Source: Siphonodentalium dalli (lineage: Eukaryota > Mollusca > Scaphopoda > Gadilida > Siphonodentaliidae). From it: DNA of 64,000 nt. Below are positions 23,839 to 33,970 of the stretch, one piece after another. The notes under the pieces are model-generated. The model made no database searches. It saw only the letters and a program-made list of their open reading frames with translations, and had not been told where the DNA came from. Within the stretch, counting starts at the first letter, position 1. Each line of letters starts with the position of its first letter. Location of the stretch: NCBI GenBank assembly GCA_032622095.1, contig CP136066.1, forward strand, positions 199,914,978 to 199,978,977, in the 5' to 3' direction. Both the position numbers and the translations under genes were made by a program.

Positions 23839-23914
23839 TACTTGGCGTAATACTTATGGACGATTTTGTGGGTTTTCGCGATGGCTATGTGATACGAATG
23901 ATGGTGATTGGCAA
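23839..23914 (+). other. Exon-like segment resembling a MAM-domain start, speculative
   Basis: A pyrimidine-rich acceptor (tgagtttttttctgatag) precedes a 76-base open segment ending at a donor-like GTATTT (23915-23920). In the open frame it reads TYGRFCGFSRWLCDTNDGDW. The F-C-G-F ... D-x-x-D-x-D-W spacing resembles the first strand region of MAM domains. No neighbouring exon was found. The resemblance is from memory of the family and could be coincidence. Confidence 0.2.
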
Positions 23915-24263
23915 GTATTTTATGTTTTTTGCTTTTGCCTGGTAAGCAAAACATTGGCTTATGATATTCTGAATTGTTTGGGATAAAATCAAATAAGGCA
24001 TCTTTACTACAAAATATAGCACAGATAATGTGATACCGACGCCCAAAATATGGAGTGGGGTTGAATCGGGTTGTCTATAACTACAACTCAACTGTCTCAA
24101 GTTATTTCCATTTACACGTGATAATGTCACACCTGTGAATTACGTACCCGGTGAGCGCATGCGATCAGCTGACCGGGTACTATTTAATTTGTCACATATG
24201 ATCTTTATAATTTTAGCCTTTTAGTCCTAAAGTGTGTAATAAACAGAATTACAATTGGTTTCA

Positions 24264-24902
24264 ATGATTACGTGAACTTAGGAGGGAAGCCGACAGGGTT
24301 CGCGCTGCTATTCGCCAATGGCAAAATAATTCACATTTGGCAAAATAATTCACATTTGACAAAAGTTATGGCAAGTCACTTTTTAATTCCTCAAGCAATT
24401 TCAAAAATATTGGTCTATCAATACCATTATTTTCGGGAAACTTTTTCAACATAATAATATTAGTGGTGTTATACAAGGTTTATGGAAGGTTAACACGTCT
24501 ATTAAGATGCAGTTAATCTCATAGCATTAGTACTGATGGTTGGAGGGATTACTAATCCCCCTGTGATGTGCCCTTCTGATGGAGAAACCCTTCTACCATT
24601 GTATTGGTCAGTGATTGGCTTATTTGTGTGTGAAAACCACAATAGAGATGCGAGTATAATTATTTATTAACTTTTCTATCGATATCAATTCTTTCAAACC
24701 GCGAGTGTCGAAACATAAGACTTAATGTTGCAAAACATGATACTGCATTATCAGGGGTAGCATTTGGCAATTGCAAAAATAATTTGGCAAACAATATTTT
24801 CATTTGGCAAATGCAAATTTAGGTCCAGCGGGGACCATGGGAGCCGGTCCTATTTGGTAAAACCAGGCCCAGCTCCCCTCGTGAAAAAGTTCACGTAATC
24901 AT
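24264..24902. mobile_element. 639-bp TIR element with atgattacgtgaactt ends
   Basis: The left end atgattacgtgaactt is matched by aagttcacgtaatcat at the right (24887-24902). Inside the ends are related motifs: agggaagccgacagggttcg at the left and agctcccctcg at the right, plus repeated tttggcaaa blocks (about 24310-24370 and 24760-24820). No credible ORF. A truncated relative lies inverted at 21556-21975. Confidence 0.7.
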
Positions 24903-24961
24903 CTAAACAAATGTATTACTCTCTTTATAATTCACACATATCACTATTAAAGGGTACATAC

Positions 24962-25013
24962 CTGCATGGAGGAAGAACACACTGATCCATGCAATCAGCC
25001 CACCGCCTCTCAT
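24962..25013 (-). CDS. Possible signal-peptide first coding exon, partial
   Basis: On the minus strand a tttcag acceptor (25014-25019) is followed immediately by ATG and a 52-base open segment that ends at a consensus donor G|GTATGT (24956-24961). It encodes MRGGGLIAWISVFFLHA plus one base of a Gly codon (phase 1). The peptide has a short basic start, a hydrophobic core and small residues at the end, as in secretory signal peptides. The sequence is not part of any repeat I see. Following exons, which should lie at lower coordinates, were not found, and the intron would hold the 24264-24902 element. It could be chance. Confidence 0.3.
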
Positions 25014-26030
25014 CTGAAACCAGATAAATGATAAGACTTAGTGATGTTTGCTCAAACAAACATTTATTCATGTTTGTTTATATATAAATATATACACTAC
25101 TAAAACTAAATTATGTTTGTTATATCGAAATGATATAAAGTAGAGAAATTCAGTATAAATTTTAACAATTTGGAGATATTCGAGTTTATATATTTTTGAA
25201 TTCTTATACATGTTGATACGTCTGGGGTGTATTGCTGGTGTCTATATGATCCCTGATAACAGCAACAGCTATTAGTTTAATCAAATACGCGCAGGGTTCA
25301 CAAAGCAATAATATATTATTTTTCACGTTCAATGCTCATTTGGAAGTCACATTTCATTGATTCCTCTGGCATATTCCAAGCCTGTGACGATCATCGTGGA
25401 AGATAAATGACTTTAAACCATAATGCATTGAGGGTCATTAATGGTAAACGATGTTGCTACAACACACCAAGTGATACAACAGCGGCATGTGTACATCGAG
25501 CTTTGTTACATTACGAAAGTGTACTTCATCAAAAGAAGACACATTTAAAATATTAATTAGGGTAGTTAGAGCAATGCAATATTGAGCCCTGCCTTTATGC
25601 CATATTAAATTTAATCTATTCCTACAATCAGGGAACATGATTCTTTAATTAAGCACTAAATATTGACTCCGTGAAGGACACTCTACAATCGGCGGTACTA
25701 TGCTATTGATATGTATTCGGTTACAGCTTTGTACTTCAACGTCTAAGGCTATTTGAAAATGACACACCTTGGTACAGAAATTAGTACAAAGTGCCGATTT
25801 ATTCTCATAGTGCTACCCTATATGTCATCTATTAAATATATGTCCTTTTCTCTAGATATGTATAACGGCCTTACTATTATGCGGTCACTTAGTTATTGCA
25901 CCTCTTTTCCGAGACACAACGATATAATTTTGTTCTAACTACGTATATGTCATAAACGTTGGGCAACACTATATAATCCGACAAGATACATACGAAACAT
26001 TATTACAAGTGCATAATCCGATATACCAAC
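25014..26030. other. Unassigned non-coding sequence
   Basis: An inverted, diverged piece of the 19714-20455 duplication lies at about 25160-25215. ORFs at 25438-25638 and 25753-25938 have no recognisable domain. Confidence 0.4.
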
Positions 26031-26044
26031 AAAAAGCAACAAGT

Positions 26045-26265
26045 TAACTTTTCCGTGACTAGAGTTTCCTGAAAATTTGCGAAAACCTTGTGCCAATCTA
26101 TTCTCTTATATATGCGAGTCTCCCATAGGGAGCCTCGCGTATGCAAGAGAATACATCGGCCTAACAATATGTATCTTGACATCGTAAGCCAGTGCATTAT
26201 CTTATATATGCGAGGCTCCATATTGGAGACTCGCATATATTAGAGACTTCACGGGCACAGGATAT
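26045..26265. mobile_element. Degenerate element with two 67-nt palindrome modules
   Basis: A left end agagtttcctgaaaatttgc (about 26049) leads via gcgaaaaccttgtg into a first module (26093-26159) and, after ~30 bases, a second, more decayed module (26189-26253) ending in gggcacagg. The outer end matches the right end at 44025-44060 in inverted form, marking a third outer-end type for this module family. The 77-codon minus ORF here simply translates the modules. Confidence 0.65.
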
Positions 26266-26619
26266 TTTATTCTGCATAGCTCCCGCCGCGAACCCCGTCA
26301 TTAAGGGTTAACATGGAGCATGTAACTTTTAGAGATTTGACTCTTGAGTATGCACTGAACAAAACTACGAAAAGCTTAAATGAAAACGTTTCTTCAGTTA
26401 ACTGTAACTTTAAAATAGTTCAGAAATTGATAAATGTGGTGGTCATACGATAACGGACATGTTGACCTGCCTAGCGGCACCAAAATATTATGTGCATAAT
26501 TACATATATTGCTCTCGTTTCTCCCATTCAATATCGATAAATCACAAACCTATATGATAAATACACGCTACATTACGTGCCTCACAGATGGGATATAGCC
26601 ATTAAATTGATGTGAAACA

Positions 26620-26970
26620 TTCCGGTAGGGTGATCAAATAGAAATGGAGAATAATATTGCTCAAAGTAGTTATGTTTACGTATATTAATCCTAATTTACA
26701 ACACACACCGTCAGTCTTATATATTTACTAAATGCAATGAGACTCGATGACGAAATAATTTGCGTCAGTTTATCGCCGATTGTTGCGTCCCAAATCCAGA
26801 TATAAATATCTACAATTGAGCCTAGTTAGAGGGTGTTTTCTGTGGAGTGGTATGGTCCATTTCTTTGAGATTTTGGGCGATGTTAGTAGAATGCTACATT
26901 CATCCAGTTGGCATAGCGCTCGATTACTAATTTATCAGTTTCACGCACCCGAATAAGTCCATAATATGTC
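26620..26970. repeat. Dispersed repeat, copy 1
   Basis: Starts gatgtgaaacattccggtag and is matched in direct orientation by 49992-50370, with shared tracts gtttatcgccgat, tggagtggtatggtc and gaatgctacattc. The divergence is moderate. No coding content in common frame, so the 112-codon minus ORF at 26883-27221 is not supported. Confidence 0.75.
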
Positions 26971-27458
26971 TTAGAGCACAATCCGATTGTTGCAATCGTT
27001 CCCTGATTTTTCGTAAAGTACACCAATTCCCAAGACTTGCGAAGGAATAGTTCAGAAATTATCCCAATTGTTAGGCACCCGCAACTATTAACAGACAAAT
27101 CGCACGGGCGCTTCAAAGTGGGACCAGTCCGTGTTGTTTCGGACATATCTATTGATTGTTTATTTGCAAAGCCAACATTTAAGTTGGAACATAGCCAAAA
27201 CATATATATACATATATACACAGAAACAGTTTATACAAACAATTTATACGTAAACAATTATCATTATCATATTTTCGTAACAAATCCACCATAATACAAT
27301 AACTGTACACAGCACTTATACATAAGATTCATTAACAATTACCTTGCATAAGTATGCAATTCCCAATTTATGGATTTGTCGCATTACACACACACATATA
27401 TATATACACATACAAACATAAATGTATATATATTTCATCTGTGTATATAATATTATAT

Positions 27459-27776
27459 TTAAGAACTCTTTTTCAATGCCAATTTAATAAATATGCTCAG
27501 TCTTTTCAGAACGCTCATGTTTTCAAGAGAAAGTAGTCCATGGAATTTATTTCGGTTTGGTTTATCCCAATAATATTTGGGAATATATAATTCACGTAAG
27601 TTTTTTAGCTCTTGGCATATGATCATAAAATGGTATTCATCACATGGGCTATTGCTGCACAAAACACAGTTTAAATCATTATTATCTTTTCCTTTCGTCC
27701 ATCTATATTTTTCAACTGGTAATTTATGGTTTGATGTTCGTATTTTCAGTAAGAAGTTAGATAAATGGGCTGGCAA
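27459..27776 (-). pseudogene. LINE 3'-terminal ORF fragment
   Basis: The 105-codon frame contains a Cys/His cluster (CVLCSNSPCDEYHFMIIC) followed by ELKNLRELYIPKYYWDKPN and ending LSIFIKLALKKSS. This C-terminal signature, a zinc-binding-like motif after the reverse transcriptase and a short Y/R-rich tail, is common in animal non-LTR retrotransposons. The polymerase region is absent, so this is a severely 5'-truncated copy. A related tail is at 40983-41443. Low-complexity (ta/ca)n sequence follows at about 27380-27450. Confidence 0.7.
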
Positions 27777-29220
27777 ATATACTAGATATATTCACATTCA
27801 ACGGCGATCAATTCATGTTAATCACGTTTTTGGGCGTGTCTAGCCAGCGCACGGCACATTTCCAGTGTATTGCATTATGTGGGATCAATTGTGCTCTTAG
27901 GATGGATACACACTTGTATGTAATTTCTCTATGTAAAATCCATGTATTTTACATGGTCACACCAATCATTGATAGCATTAGTCGCATGTGCGCTATCGGT
28001 CCATTTCAGCAGGCGAGACCAGTGAGTAGTTATAAGCCATTATGAAACTAACTGCTATCAAGAAATTTCAGGCCAATCATAAACATGTCTTCTTTCATGG
28101 ATGCCGAAATGAATAAATTATGTCTGATATATGTTGCTGTTTTTCACGAGTCTTAATTCATTTCGAAAAGTGGATTTGAGTCTGTCGATTTTATATTTAC
28201 TCGTCATTTCTTGGAAACAGCTTCATCCAAAACAAAAATAAGAAATGCAGAATTTGAAGCTCTTTTATGACGATACCTGTTTGTTGAGATTGCTCTTATA
28301 ATTTGAAAGCGAGCTCATGTGATAACATTCAATTGGGATTTCCATGCCAATGTCCATTACAGCTCCAAAAAATTAATGCAGGTATACCGCGTTGAAATTA
28401 AAAAGAGTGACCCCCCCCCCCCATTTTTCACCCATAATTTACAGAACAGTATATATTTCTCAAGCCAAAGGTTGAACAAGTTCCTAACTGTCACAATTTT
28501 AGCCTGTACATGCTTGAACTGTAACTGTTTCGACCATAAGGGAGTTAGTTGAATGTATCAGCCGGGATTATCTTGGCATGCAATAATGTACAATATAATG
28601 TTTTACTTAAATATTCCATAGTTGTAATTATTGCGTATACGTGCATAACACAAGAGAGGAAAGGTGACGTATTTGGGAACTCGCAGCTAGAAAACCCTTT
28701 TGCCGAATGAAGACAAACAGCAACACCACCTTCTGTACCTTCGAATTTAAAGCTCTAATACTATGTTCATAATTATATGAATAGCAAAAATTGCTGCATA
28801 TTAGTGCAGGGGATCAGGACTCGCGGTGATGCGTGCCGCCAACCCCCCCCCCCCCCCGTCGAGGAAATATGCAATGGTGAGTCCGGTAGCTTCCGGGATA
28901 ATATAGGCCCCATTTTGGGGATCTTAGCCCCTGCGTTGGGGAAATCCTGAGGTCATCACTGGTATACAAATCAAGAGAATACTGACTGACTTAAACAAAA
29001 CGTCCACCATTTGGGTTATCGCGCGAATAATTATTTTAAGCGGCCTGACGACTTCGTCCGAGTCAATTGCTCTGCACGCTCAGAGCTTGACTCACTGTGG
29101 TCAAACATAGCCGCAATGATTGGGTTGTCAACGGACACATATTACAGGTGTGTATGATCAATGTAAAACGCCAAATACGCGATATTTACAGAGATTACAT
29201 ACATGTGTGTATCCACCCTT
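27777..29220. other. Non-coding, with C-tracts and a small inverted relationship
   Basis: C10 runs lie at about 28411 and C16-17 at about 28842. The segment ggatacacacttgtatgtaa at about 27903 recurs inverted near 29200. ORFs at 27815-28045 and 28319-28552 are unrecognised. Confidence 0.4.
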
Positions 29221-29224
29221 AGTC

Positions 29225-29310
29225 GGTCAGAGCACGCGAATTGTTCTTTGCCAGAATAAATCTCGTCTTCGACTCGATTGATTCTGGTAAAGAACAATTC
29301 GCGTGCTCTA
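29225..29310. repeat. Inverted repeat / hairpin, 86 bp
   Basis: agagcacgcgaattgttctt pairs with aagaacaattcgcgtgctct. The stem continues with tgccagaat against attctggta, and the loop is about 24 bases. Likely a foldback remnant; both ORFs overlapping it are by-products. Confidence 0.75.
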
Positions 29311-30117
29311 AGCATTACATAATACACACCAGCGGCATGCTTGATCTCCAGAGAGAACACGTCGTGAAATTAAACGGGTGTATAAAACATATCAAGCATT
29401 TGTACATATACCAATTGGCGCATCCAAATGAAACATGGTAAAATATAAGCCATGTAGCCTTACAGACGATTCCACTTCCTCATTATATAGAAGGAACACA
29501 CTACTATATAGTCTATTACATGATATTATTTGAATGTAGATAAATATTATTTAACCAAGATACGTTGAAACATGTTGTCTCGAATTCCTCACTAAGGGAT
29601 AGAGGACCCTCACTGTTTTTTAAACATTGTTCTTGCAATACATACTCATTTGCTTTTGATACACGAAAACACAGAATATTACGACTGCTTTTGGTCATCA
29701 GTGTATATCGCGAGTGTGATGGCGTCAGGATATATAGTAGCGCGAACTACCGTAACATTTGGCCGGTCTGTGCTTATTATACTCTCACGACCAACATCTT
29801 CTTTCTAATCATTACTTATATTTTCCTGACATTGATCTTCTCGTGAATGGAGATGCTTCTGTTCTAAACTCCCAGTTCCACTGTCGAGGTGGGCGTCATT
29901 TACGCCCCATTCCACGCGTTTCATACGTTGTATGTTATCACTCGAATGCGTGTGGTTCGGATTGGAGAGCAGTTCAAGTATTGTGTTATATATTTACGTC
30001 ATCGAGTAGACAAGATATTCAGTCATAGTGTAAATTAAGTCCCATATTGCTATGGTGAAAGTATCGCACAAAACCCACGTCCACAAATGCCTGTTCGAAA
30101 AAAGAGGTGTCACTATT
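29311..30117. other. Unassigned non-coding sequence
   Basis: Overlapping ORFs at 29516-30028 occur on both strands and match no family I recognise. Confidence 0.4.
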
Positions 30118-30121
30118 TTAA

Positions 30122-30488
30122 CCCTTTACCCAACAGAACGGCCCTGTGCCAATGCATTCTCTTATATATGCGAGTCGACCATAGGTCGCCTCGCATATAT
30201 AAGAGAATGCATTGGCTTAACATATTAAAAATTATAAAATTGTCAAAGAATGTAGAATTTTTTTTTTTAGGCCAATGCATTCTCTTATATATGCGAGGCG
30301 ACCTATGGTCGACTCGCATATATAAGAGAATGCATTGGCACAGGGCATAACTGTAACTATCACAATGTGGTCAAGGAGCCGGTTCCAATGATATCCATAT
30401 TTGTATGGTTCTATTGAGACAGACCGAAGATATTTTAGGCTGTTGAAGCTTTATTTGGCCGGTTTTGGCCGGTTTGTTGGGTAAAGGG
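30122..30488 (+). mobile_element. piggyBac-type MITE with paired 67-nt palindromes, copy 1
   Basis: Begins ccctttacccaacagaacgg, ends ttgttgggtaaaggg. The left flank is TTAA (30118-30121) and the right flank TAAA (30489-30492), a one-base departure from TTAA. CCYT-type ends with TTAA duplication are typical of piggyBac elements. Two 67-nt palindromes lie at 30149-30215 and 30272-30338 in mirror orientation, separated by only 56 bases. The right side carries ccggttttggccggtttgtt. ORFs at 30087-30350 on both strands translate the palindromes. Confidence 0.8.
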
Positions 30489-30569
30489 TAAATGTATCGG
30501 CGCCCGGGCCGGAGTTTCCGCTTATGTTATTTTTGCAAGGCGTTAAATCTGCCCACATAATTGAACACC

Positions 30570-31106
30570 AAATTCAAATAGTTTTATTGCCTTCGCCAAA
30601 AAATGACATAAAAGACAAAATACATACAATGAATACACCATAATATACATCACGGATGTGCCACCATAACGATCACACCACGCATCCTAAATTGATCTGG
30701 GCCCCCACTGACTATCCCTTCCAGTGTCGGTTTACGACACAATGCAGCTGATACTCAGGTACCATCATATACTCAAGTACCACCATATACATACTTACGA
30801 CCACCCACCACCACTAGCAATTCATTCATGTAGTAAGTTAATATGGATTACAAGTATTTATATATATACACACATATGCACAACACATTACATGCATATA
30901 CACATGTTGTTGTGTAGTTTCCGGCCGCAGGCCGGTTAGGATGGTCGGAATGCATTGTGCAGTTCCCTTCACCCTTTCTTTAATTCTTCGATGAAAATCG
31001 GTTGTTGAGGCTGTTGTATTTGGAGGCAAGGCAGTGGAAGCGTGGAGGAGGAGTCGAGGCTGTTGTATTTGGCTGTTGGTTGGCTTGGTTGACGGTTGTA
31101 TGGGAT
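30570..31106 (-). other. 3' untranslated region of the intact LINE
   Basis: On the minus strand this follows the ORF2 stop and ends with an AATAAA polyadenylation-type signal (complement at 30583-30588) followed by actatttgaattt. The exact 3' end and target-site duplication are not resolved. A 215-codon ORF at 30838-31485 lies in another frame of ORF2 and the 3' region; its Pro/Arg/His/Thr-rich composition marks it as a shadow. Confidence 0.6.
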
Positions 31107-33914
31107 CTAGATGGGTCTGTCGGTGTTGTCGATTTCTAGGATGGACTTGGTCTTTTTGGTGGAGAGCAGCTGGTTTCGTAGATGGAGTTCTTGGATGAGT
31201 GGGCTGTTGTCGATTCTGGCGAGGGTCTGGTTTCTGAGGTCGGTTAGTCGTTGTTTCATCGTAGGTATGTCTGCTGCGTCGTGGAGGGCTTGGATTGGTG
31301 TGAAGATTGGCTGATGTAGAGCGATGCGGAGAGCTTTGTTTTGGACTTTCTGCAGGGTTTCGATTGAGCTGTTGGAGGCTGCTGTTATGATGGGTGCGCC
31401 ATACTCCATTACTGGGCGGACGTATAGTTTGAAGAGGTTGATGATGGTCTGGCTGTTGGTTCCCCAGTCGGTACCTCTGAGACAACTTAGCAGGTTTGTT
31501 CTTTTTCTGGCTTTGTCAGCGACTTTTTTGATGTGCGCGGCGAAGGTCATTCGTTGGTCAAGGGTGATTCCTAGTAGGATGGCTTGTTTGGATGGTTGAA
31601 CGGTCTCGTTGTCTATCTTGATGTTGATAGTCTGTGTTGTTTTTCTCTGGTGGAATATGATGAGTTGGGTTTTCTTGGCGTTGAGTTTTATTCTCCATCT
31701 AGAGCACCATGTTGATAAGTCGTCGAGGGTCTTTTGTAATCGTTTTTGTAGGATCCTGGGGTTTTTGTGTGTTGTCCAGAGTCCTAGGTCGTCGGCGAAT
31801 TGTGAGATTTCTACGTTGTTTCTTGGGTTGGAGGGTATGTCATTGGCGTATATCAGGAAGAGGAGTGGGCTGAGTACTGATCCTTGTGGGGTTCCGGCGC
31901 GTAGGAATACTGGGCTGGATGTGTCGTTGTTGATGCGGACGCTGAGTTGACGATCTTGTAGGAAAGAGGATACTAGTCGTGTGTATTTTCGGGCGATGTT
32001 GAGCTGGCTGAACTTGTATCTTAGGCCGTCGTGCCATACGGAATCGAAGGCCTTCTCAACGTCAAGAAATACTGCAGCTGTTAACCAGTTTTTGCCAAGG
32101 GATAGTCGGGCGTCTTCAGCTAGTCGAACGATGTGTTCCATGCCTTCTTTGCCTTGTCGGTAGCCACGCTGCCACGGGTTGAAGAAGTTGGAGGATTCAA
32201 GGTGCTCTCGTAGTCGGCTGCTGATAATTCTTTCGAATAGTTTCCCGGTACATTGGAGGAGGCTGATGGGTCGATAGTTGTTGGGAATGGCGCGGTCTTT
32301 TTCTGGCTTGGGTATCATGATACCGACGGCGGTTTTCCATGCTGTTGGGAAGTATCCAATGGTCAGGCAGGCGTTGAATAGAAGGAGTAGTCTGGCGAAG
32401 AAGGCTGGAGGGGCTTGTCGTAGGATGGCGTATGTGATGCTGTCGTTGCCTGGTGCTGAGTTGCCTTTTCCCTTCTTTAGGTTAGATGCGATTTCGTCTT
32501 GTGTGATTGGAGATGCTACGGGGAAGACATCATCGTGGTCGTTGGTGGTACTTGGAAGTGGTTTGAAGAGGTCGGTGTTGTCTTTGATGTGGTTTTCTAC
32601 AGTTGCTTTGAAGGCGTCGTCGTAGGCTGGGCCTTGGTGGGTGTTGTGGATTTTTTGAAGGTTGTCGGCGAAGGCTTCTGCTTTTTCTTTGTCTCCTGAG
32701 GTCAGGCTGCCATCGGTTTTTTTGAGGGGTTTTTCTGTGCTGTTGTTGTTTTTTCCTGTGCCGGTAAGGGATTTGAAGGTACTCCAGAAGTTTCTGTTCA
32801 TTCTTTTATCGCCGAGTTCGGTTGTCGACCGCTGCCAGGATGCTTGTTTTTCTTTTTTGACTGCCGTTTTGACTTGTCTGTTCATGTTGTTGTAAAGATT
32901 TCGGTAGTACATGTCGTTTGGGTTTTTCTGCTGTAGTCTTCTTAGCTTGCGTTTAAGTCGGATCATTTTCAGAGTTTCGGGGGAGACTCGCCATGCTGTG
33001 GTGTTGACTTGTTGTTTCGGGCATGCTGTATCTAGGGCTGATTCGAGGGTTTGGGATAGGTGCTGGCATGTCGCGTCAATGTCGCTGGTTGATGTGATGG
33101 GTGAATTGTCTATGCTGTTGGTGAGTTGCTGTCGGAAACTGTCCCAGTCGGCTTTATTTAGGTTGCGGCGGAGGGTTTTCGGGTGGCGATCGGTTGAGGC
33201 ATTGCTGGATCTTATGTGTACGGGTAGGTGGTCGCTGGATACGTCGTCTCCAATATAGCACATGATTCCTTTAGATGCGATGGATGGAGTGGCAATGGCT
33301 AGGTCTAGGATGTCCCATTTGTTGGTCGCCGCGTGGTGATGTGTTGGTTCGTCTATGTTGTTTAGTATGAGTAGATCAAGATCTTCGATGATGTTGAACA
33401 TTCGGTCACCGTTTCTGTTGGTATCTTTACAGCCGTAGTAGGTGTGATTCGCGTTGTAGTCTCCGATGAAGATGCAGTGGCGGTGGGTTGATGTGAAGTG
33501 TTTGAAGGAGGCATTGCTGAGGTCTGTGTTTGGCGGGTTATATGTGGCGATGATGGCAGTCTTGGCACTGCGAATGGTGACTTCTACTGCCAGGGTTTCT
33601 TCGTCTAGGTCGTCGGTGTTGAGCATGGCGTGTTTCAGGTCTTTATGGATGAGGAGAGCGACCCCGCCACCGTGTGCGGTACGGTCACGGCGGGCGATCT
33701 TGTAGTTGGTGAAGCTAACCCTGCTGTTGTCGTTGAGTTTCGTTTCGTTGATGGCGATAACGTCTGGTTGTTGGTCGGTGATGTACTCTTGAAGAATTTG
33801 GCGTTTAGCAGATAGTCCGTTTATGTTGACGTGGAGTAGGTGAAAAGAGTGTTTTTGTGTTGGCACGTTGTGTGTGCGGCGTGTTGTTGTAGTCTGTTTG
33901 GTCGTGTCAGCCAT
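31107..33914 (-). CDS. LINE ORF2: endonuclease and reverse transcriptase
   Basis: A 935-residue open frame with no internal stop. The N-terminal apurinic-type endonuclease nicks target DNA: motifs include NINGLSA and INETKL near residues 30-57, FIGDYNANHTYYG near 147-160, NKWDILDLAIATPS near 195-210 and SSDHLPVHI near 225-233. The reverse transcriptase copies the element RNA at the nick: GNSAPGNDSI, NNYRPISLLQ, AVFLDVEKAFDSVW (about 613-626), GTPQGSVLSPLLFLIYANDI and the catalytic FADD at about 705-708. The C-terminal part continues as YVRPVMEYGAPI. The domain order and lack of an RNase H or integrase indicate a non-LTR retrotransposon, probably Jockey-like; the clade is inferred. The start is 56 bases after the ORF1 stop. 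All catalytic motifs I can check are present, so it may be recently active. Confidence 0.9.
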   Translation of the reverse strand: MADTTKQTTTTRRTHNVPTQKHSFHLLHVNINGLSAKRQILQEYITDQQPDVIAINETKLNDNSRVSFTNYKIARRDRTAHGGGVALLIHKDLKHAMLNTDDLDEETLAVEVTIRSAKTAIIATYNPPNTDLSNASFKHFTSTHRHCIFIGDYNANHTYYGCKDTNRNGDRMFNIIEDLDLLILNNIDEPTHHHAATNKWDILDLAIATPSIASKGIMCYIGDDVSSDHLPVHIRSSNASTDRHPKTLRRNLNKADWDSFRQQLTNSIDNSPITSTSDIDATCQHLSQTLESALDTACPKQQVNTTAWRVSPETLKMIRLKRKLRRLQQKNPNDMYYRNLYNNMNRQVKTAVKKEKQASWQRSTTELGDKRMNRNFWSTFKSLTGTGKNNNSTEKPLKKTDGSLTSGDKEKAEAFADNLQKIHNTHQGPAYDDAFKATVENHIKDNTDLFKPLPSTTNDHDDVFPVASPITQDEIASNLKKGKGNSAPGNDSITYAILRQAPPAFFARLLLLFNACLTIGYFPTAWKTAVGIMIPKPEKDRAIPNNYRPISLLQCTGKLFERIISSRLREHLESSNFFNPWQRGYRQGKEGMEHIVRLAEDARLSLGKNWLTAAVFLDVEKAFDSVWHDGLRYKFSQLNIARKYTRLVSSFLQDRQLSVRINNDTSSPVFLRAGTPQGSVLSPLLFLIYANDIPSNPRNNVEISQFADDLGLWTTHKNPRILQKRLQKTLDDLSTWCSRWRIKLNAKKTQLIIFHQRKTTQTINIKIDNETVQPSKQAILLGITLDQRMTFAAHIKKVADKARKRTNLLSCLRGTDWGTNSQTIINLFKLYVRPVMEYGAPIITAASNSSIETLQKVQNKALRIALHQPIFTPIQALHDAADIPTMKQRLTDLRNQTLARIDNSPLIQELHLRNQLLSTKKTKSILEIDNTDRPI

Positions 33915-33970
33915 TGTAGGTGTTACAATCGGCTTGCGTGTTTGGGCGTGTCAGCTTTGGCTGTGTTGTT

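Noticed and set aside
26883-27294. Overlapping 112- and 85-codon ORFs on opposite strands
   Set aside because: Part lies in a dispersed repeat whose other copy (49992-50370) does not keep the frame open.
30087-30350. Recurring peptide with CILLYMRGDLWSTRIYKRMH in many places
   Set aside because: It is the translation of the 67-nt palindrome, present on both strands wherever the module occurs, so it is not a conserved protein.
30838-31485. 215-codon minus-strand ORF next to the intact LINE
   Set aside because: It overlaps ORF2 in another frame, is dominated by Pro, His, Thr and Arg from codon composition, and contains no domain.
32278-33258. Plus-strand ORFs of 66-115 codons
   Set aside because: They are antisense shadows of the LINE ORF2 frame.
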